NCBI GenBank assembly: GCA_022425445.1 | Contig: JAKMFM010000061.1 | Location: 1 to 6,863, forward strand | DNA: 6,863 nucleotides | Direction of reading: 5' to 3' | DNA from: Planktomarina sp. | GTDB lineage: Bacteria; Pseudomonadota; Alphaproteobacteria; Rhodobacterales; Rhodobacteraceae | In this document: in pieces, positions 6,204-6,863 of the stretch | How the letters are laid out: each line of letters starts with the position of its first letter | Numbering within the stretch: the first letter of the stretch is position 1 | The notes under the pieces: generated by a model | What the model saw: the letters and a program-made list of their open reading frames with translations, nothing else | Databases searched by the model: none | What the model was told of the DNA's origin: nothing | Position numbers and translations under genes: made by a program

Positions 6204-6248
6204 GCTGTTTGACGATCCCTCGTTCCCTAAGAGGGCATTGAAAACAGC
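6204..6248. terminator. Nested inverted repeat between convergent units, probable terminator
   Basis: An outer stem GCTGTTT/AAACAGC (6204-6210 with 6242-6248) encloses an inner stem CCCTC/GAGGG (6217-6221 with 6231-6235), with internal loops of about six bases on each side. It starts 2 bases after the stop of the small-protein gene and lies 16 bases beyond the cueR stop on the other strand, so it could end both transcripts. There is no clear T tract. Confidence 0.4.
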
Positions 6249-6264
6249 TCACAGTAGCGATTTG

Positions 6265-6653
6265 TTAACTGAGCGTCGCAAGATCAGACAGAATTGGGCA
6301 AGCGGGGCGATCATCGCCGGCGCAAGCGTCGATCAGGTCCGATAATGTATTGCGCATAGCCTGCAATTCTTTGACCTTGGCATCGATGCGAGCCAAATTT
6401 TCCTGTGCGATTTGCTTCACATCGGCACTTGCCCGCGTGTGCTTTTATATAATTTCAGCAAAGCCAGACAATCTTCGATTGAAAATGCCAAAGATCGTGC
6501 CCGCCCGAGAAATGCCAATTTATGCACATCGCTCACGCGAAAGCTGCGATATCCGTTGGCGCTGCGCTTGGGCTGAATAAATCCAATTTCTTCATAGTAG
6601 CGAATGGTTTTGATCGGTAATTCCGCCATTTTCGCCACTTCACCAATATTCAA
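6265..6653 (-). pseudogene. cueR: CueR-type MerR-family copper regulator, single-base frameshift
   Basis: A MerR-family regulator that, when intact, would sense Cu(I) and activate copper-efflux promoters as a dimer. The winged-helix DNA-binding part is complete: MNIGEVAKMAELPIKTIRYY (1-20) and NGYR (33-36). After K70 the frame runs to a premature stop (78 residues). The rest of the protein is in the -1 frame down to TAA at 6265, and includes RASADVK, the dimerisation helix and C-x7-C in ACAGDDRPACP. With one base restored in the run of four A at 6443-6446 the protein is 129 residues; C111 and C119 correspond to C112 and C120 of E. coli CueR, and S76 to its S77. The start is TTG at 6653 with a strong AAGGAGGG 7 bases upstream, 27 bases after the copA stop, so it is cotranscribed with copA. 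This could be a real mutation or a homopolymer sequencing error. Confidence 0.88.
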
Positions 6654-6680
6654 ATCGCAACCCTCCTTCTTGGCAAGCCG

Positions 6681-6863
6681 TCACCGCGCCGCTCGAACAT
6701 AGCGCAGCCGCAGCGCAATGGCCAAAACAAAGATCGACGACAGCGCCATGGCAGTGGCTGCAAGGATGGGCGAGAGGAGCATGTCAAAGCTAGGATACAG
6801 TGCACCGGCTGCCACGGGGATCAGAGCCACATTATAGCCAAAAGCCCAGAATAGATTTTGCTT
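6681..6863 (-). CDS. copA: Copper-translocating P1B-type ATPase, C-terminal fragment (cut by window edge)
   Basis: The last 60 residues of an inner-membrane Cu(I)-exporting ATPase; the rest lies beyond the window. The fragment starts KQNLFWAFGYN and carries two transmembrane segments (about 8-22 and 27-52). They contain the P1B-1 signatures for monovalent copper: YN-x4-P (Y10, N11, P16) in the first and M-x-x-S-S (M39, S42, S43) in the second. The short basic end R-L-R-Y-V-R-A-A-R faces the cytoplasm. It lies immediately upstream of cueR on the same strand, 27 bases apart, an efflux pump plus its regulator. The promoter is outside the window. Confidence 0.92.
   Translation of the reverse strand, partial: KQNLFWAFGYNVALIPVAAGALYPSFDMLLSPILAATAMALSSIFVLAIALRLRYVRAAR

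Noticed and set aside
6417..6653. An intact 78-residue short MerR protein
   Set aside because: The rest of CueR, including both copper-binding cysteines, is present in the adjacent frame, so this is a frameshifted full-length gene rather than a natural short form.
1..6863. CRISPR array, transposon ends, phage defence or toxin-antitoxin system
   Set aside because: No spaced direct repeats, transposase, nuclease or toxin-like gene is visible. The small-protein pair lacks toxin-antitoxin features that I can recognise.

Overview
The window looks like a chromosomal segment of a marine alphaproteobacterium, most likely a Rhodobacterales (Roseobacter-type) genome. This is inferred from protein character: a DmdA-like member of the GcvT family, a monomeric NADP-isocitrate dehydrogenase, a DUF2805/DUF2256 pair and a copA-cueR copper module. 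No rRNA, tRNA, CRISPR array, transposase or phage gene was seen, and genus-level assignment is not possible from this sequence.

Layout, left to right. (1) 63-1205 (+): a complete folate-dependent GcvT/DmdA-like aminomethyltransferase-family protein, followed by a hairpin at 1213-1246. (2) 1274-1620 (-): a damaged class I c-type cytochrome gene convergent with it. It keeps the signal peptide, CXXCH haem site and Met ligand, but has no ATG start and loses the C-terminal helix in every frame. (3) 1621-1860: an AT-rich intergenic stretch with weak promoter and inverted-repeat signals. (4) 1861-2769 (+): a ten-helix EamA/DMT permease. (5) 2885-5074 (+): a full-length monomeric NADP-dependent isocitrate dehydrogenase (icd), preceded by an operator-like palindrome and followed by a strong stem at 5089-5112. 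(6) 5120-5511 (-): a two-gene unit of a DUF2805 protein and a DUF2256 zinc-ribbon protein, joined by an ATGA overlap. DUF2256 is only 58 residues and easily missed. (7) 5722-6201 (+): two small hypothetical proteins in an apparent operon that share a C-terminal motif and look like diverged tandem duplicates. (8) 6204-6248: a nested inverted repeat between convergent units. (9) 6265-6653 (-): a cueR-type copper regulator gene with a single-base frameshift at about 6441-6446. (10) 6681-6863 (-): the C-terminal end of a CopA-type copper ATPase, cut by the window edge.

How the genes relate. The copA-cueR unit is a copper efflux module, but the regulator is frameshifted as sequenced. The DUF2805/DUF2256 pair is a conserved gene pair usually seen near photolyase/cryptochrome genes, none of which is visible here. 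The metabolic genes (GcvT-like, EamA, icd) appear to be independent units. The least explained element is the pair of related small proteins at 5722-6201. Two genes (the cytochrome and cueR) each look one base short, so either there is real gene decay or the assembly has indel errors; this should be settled first.
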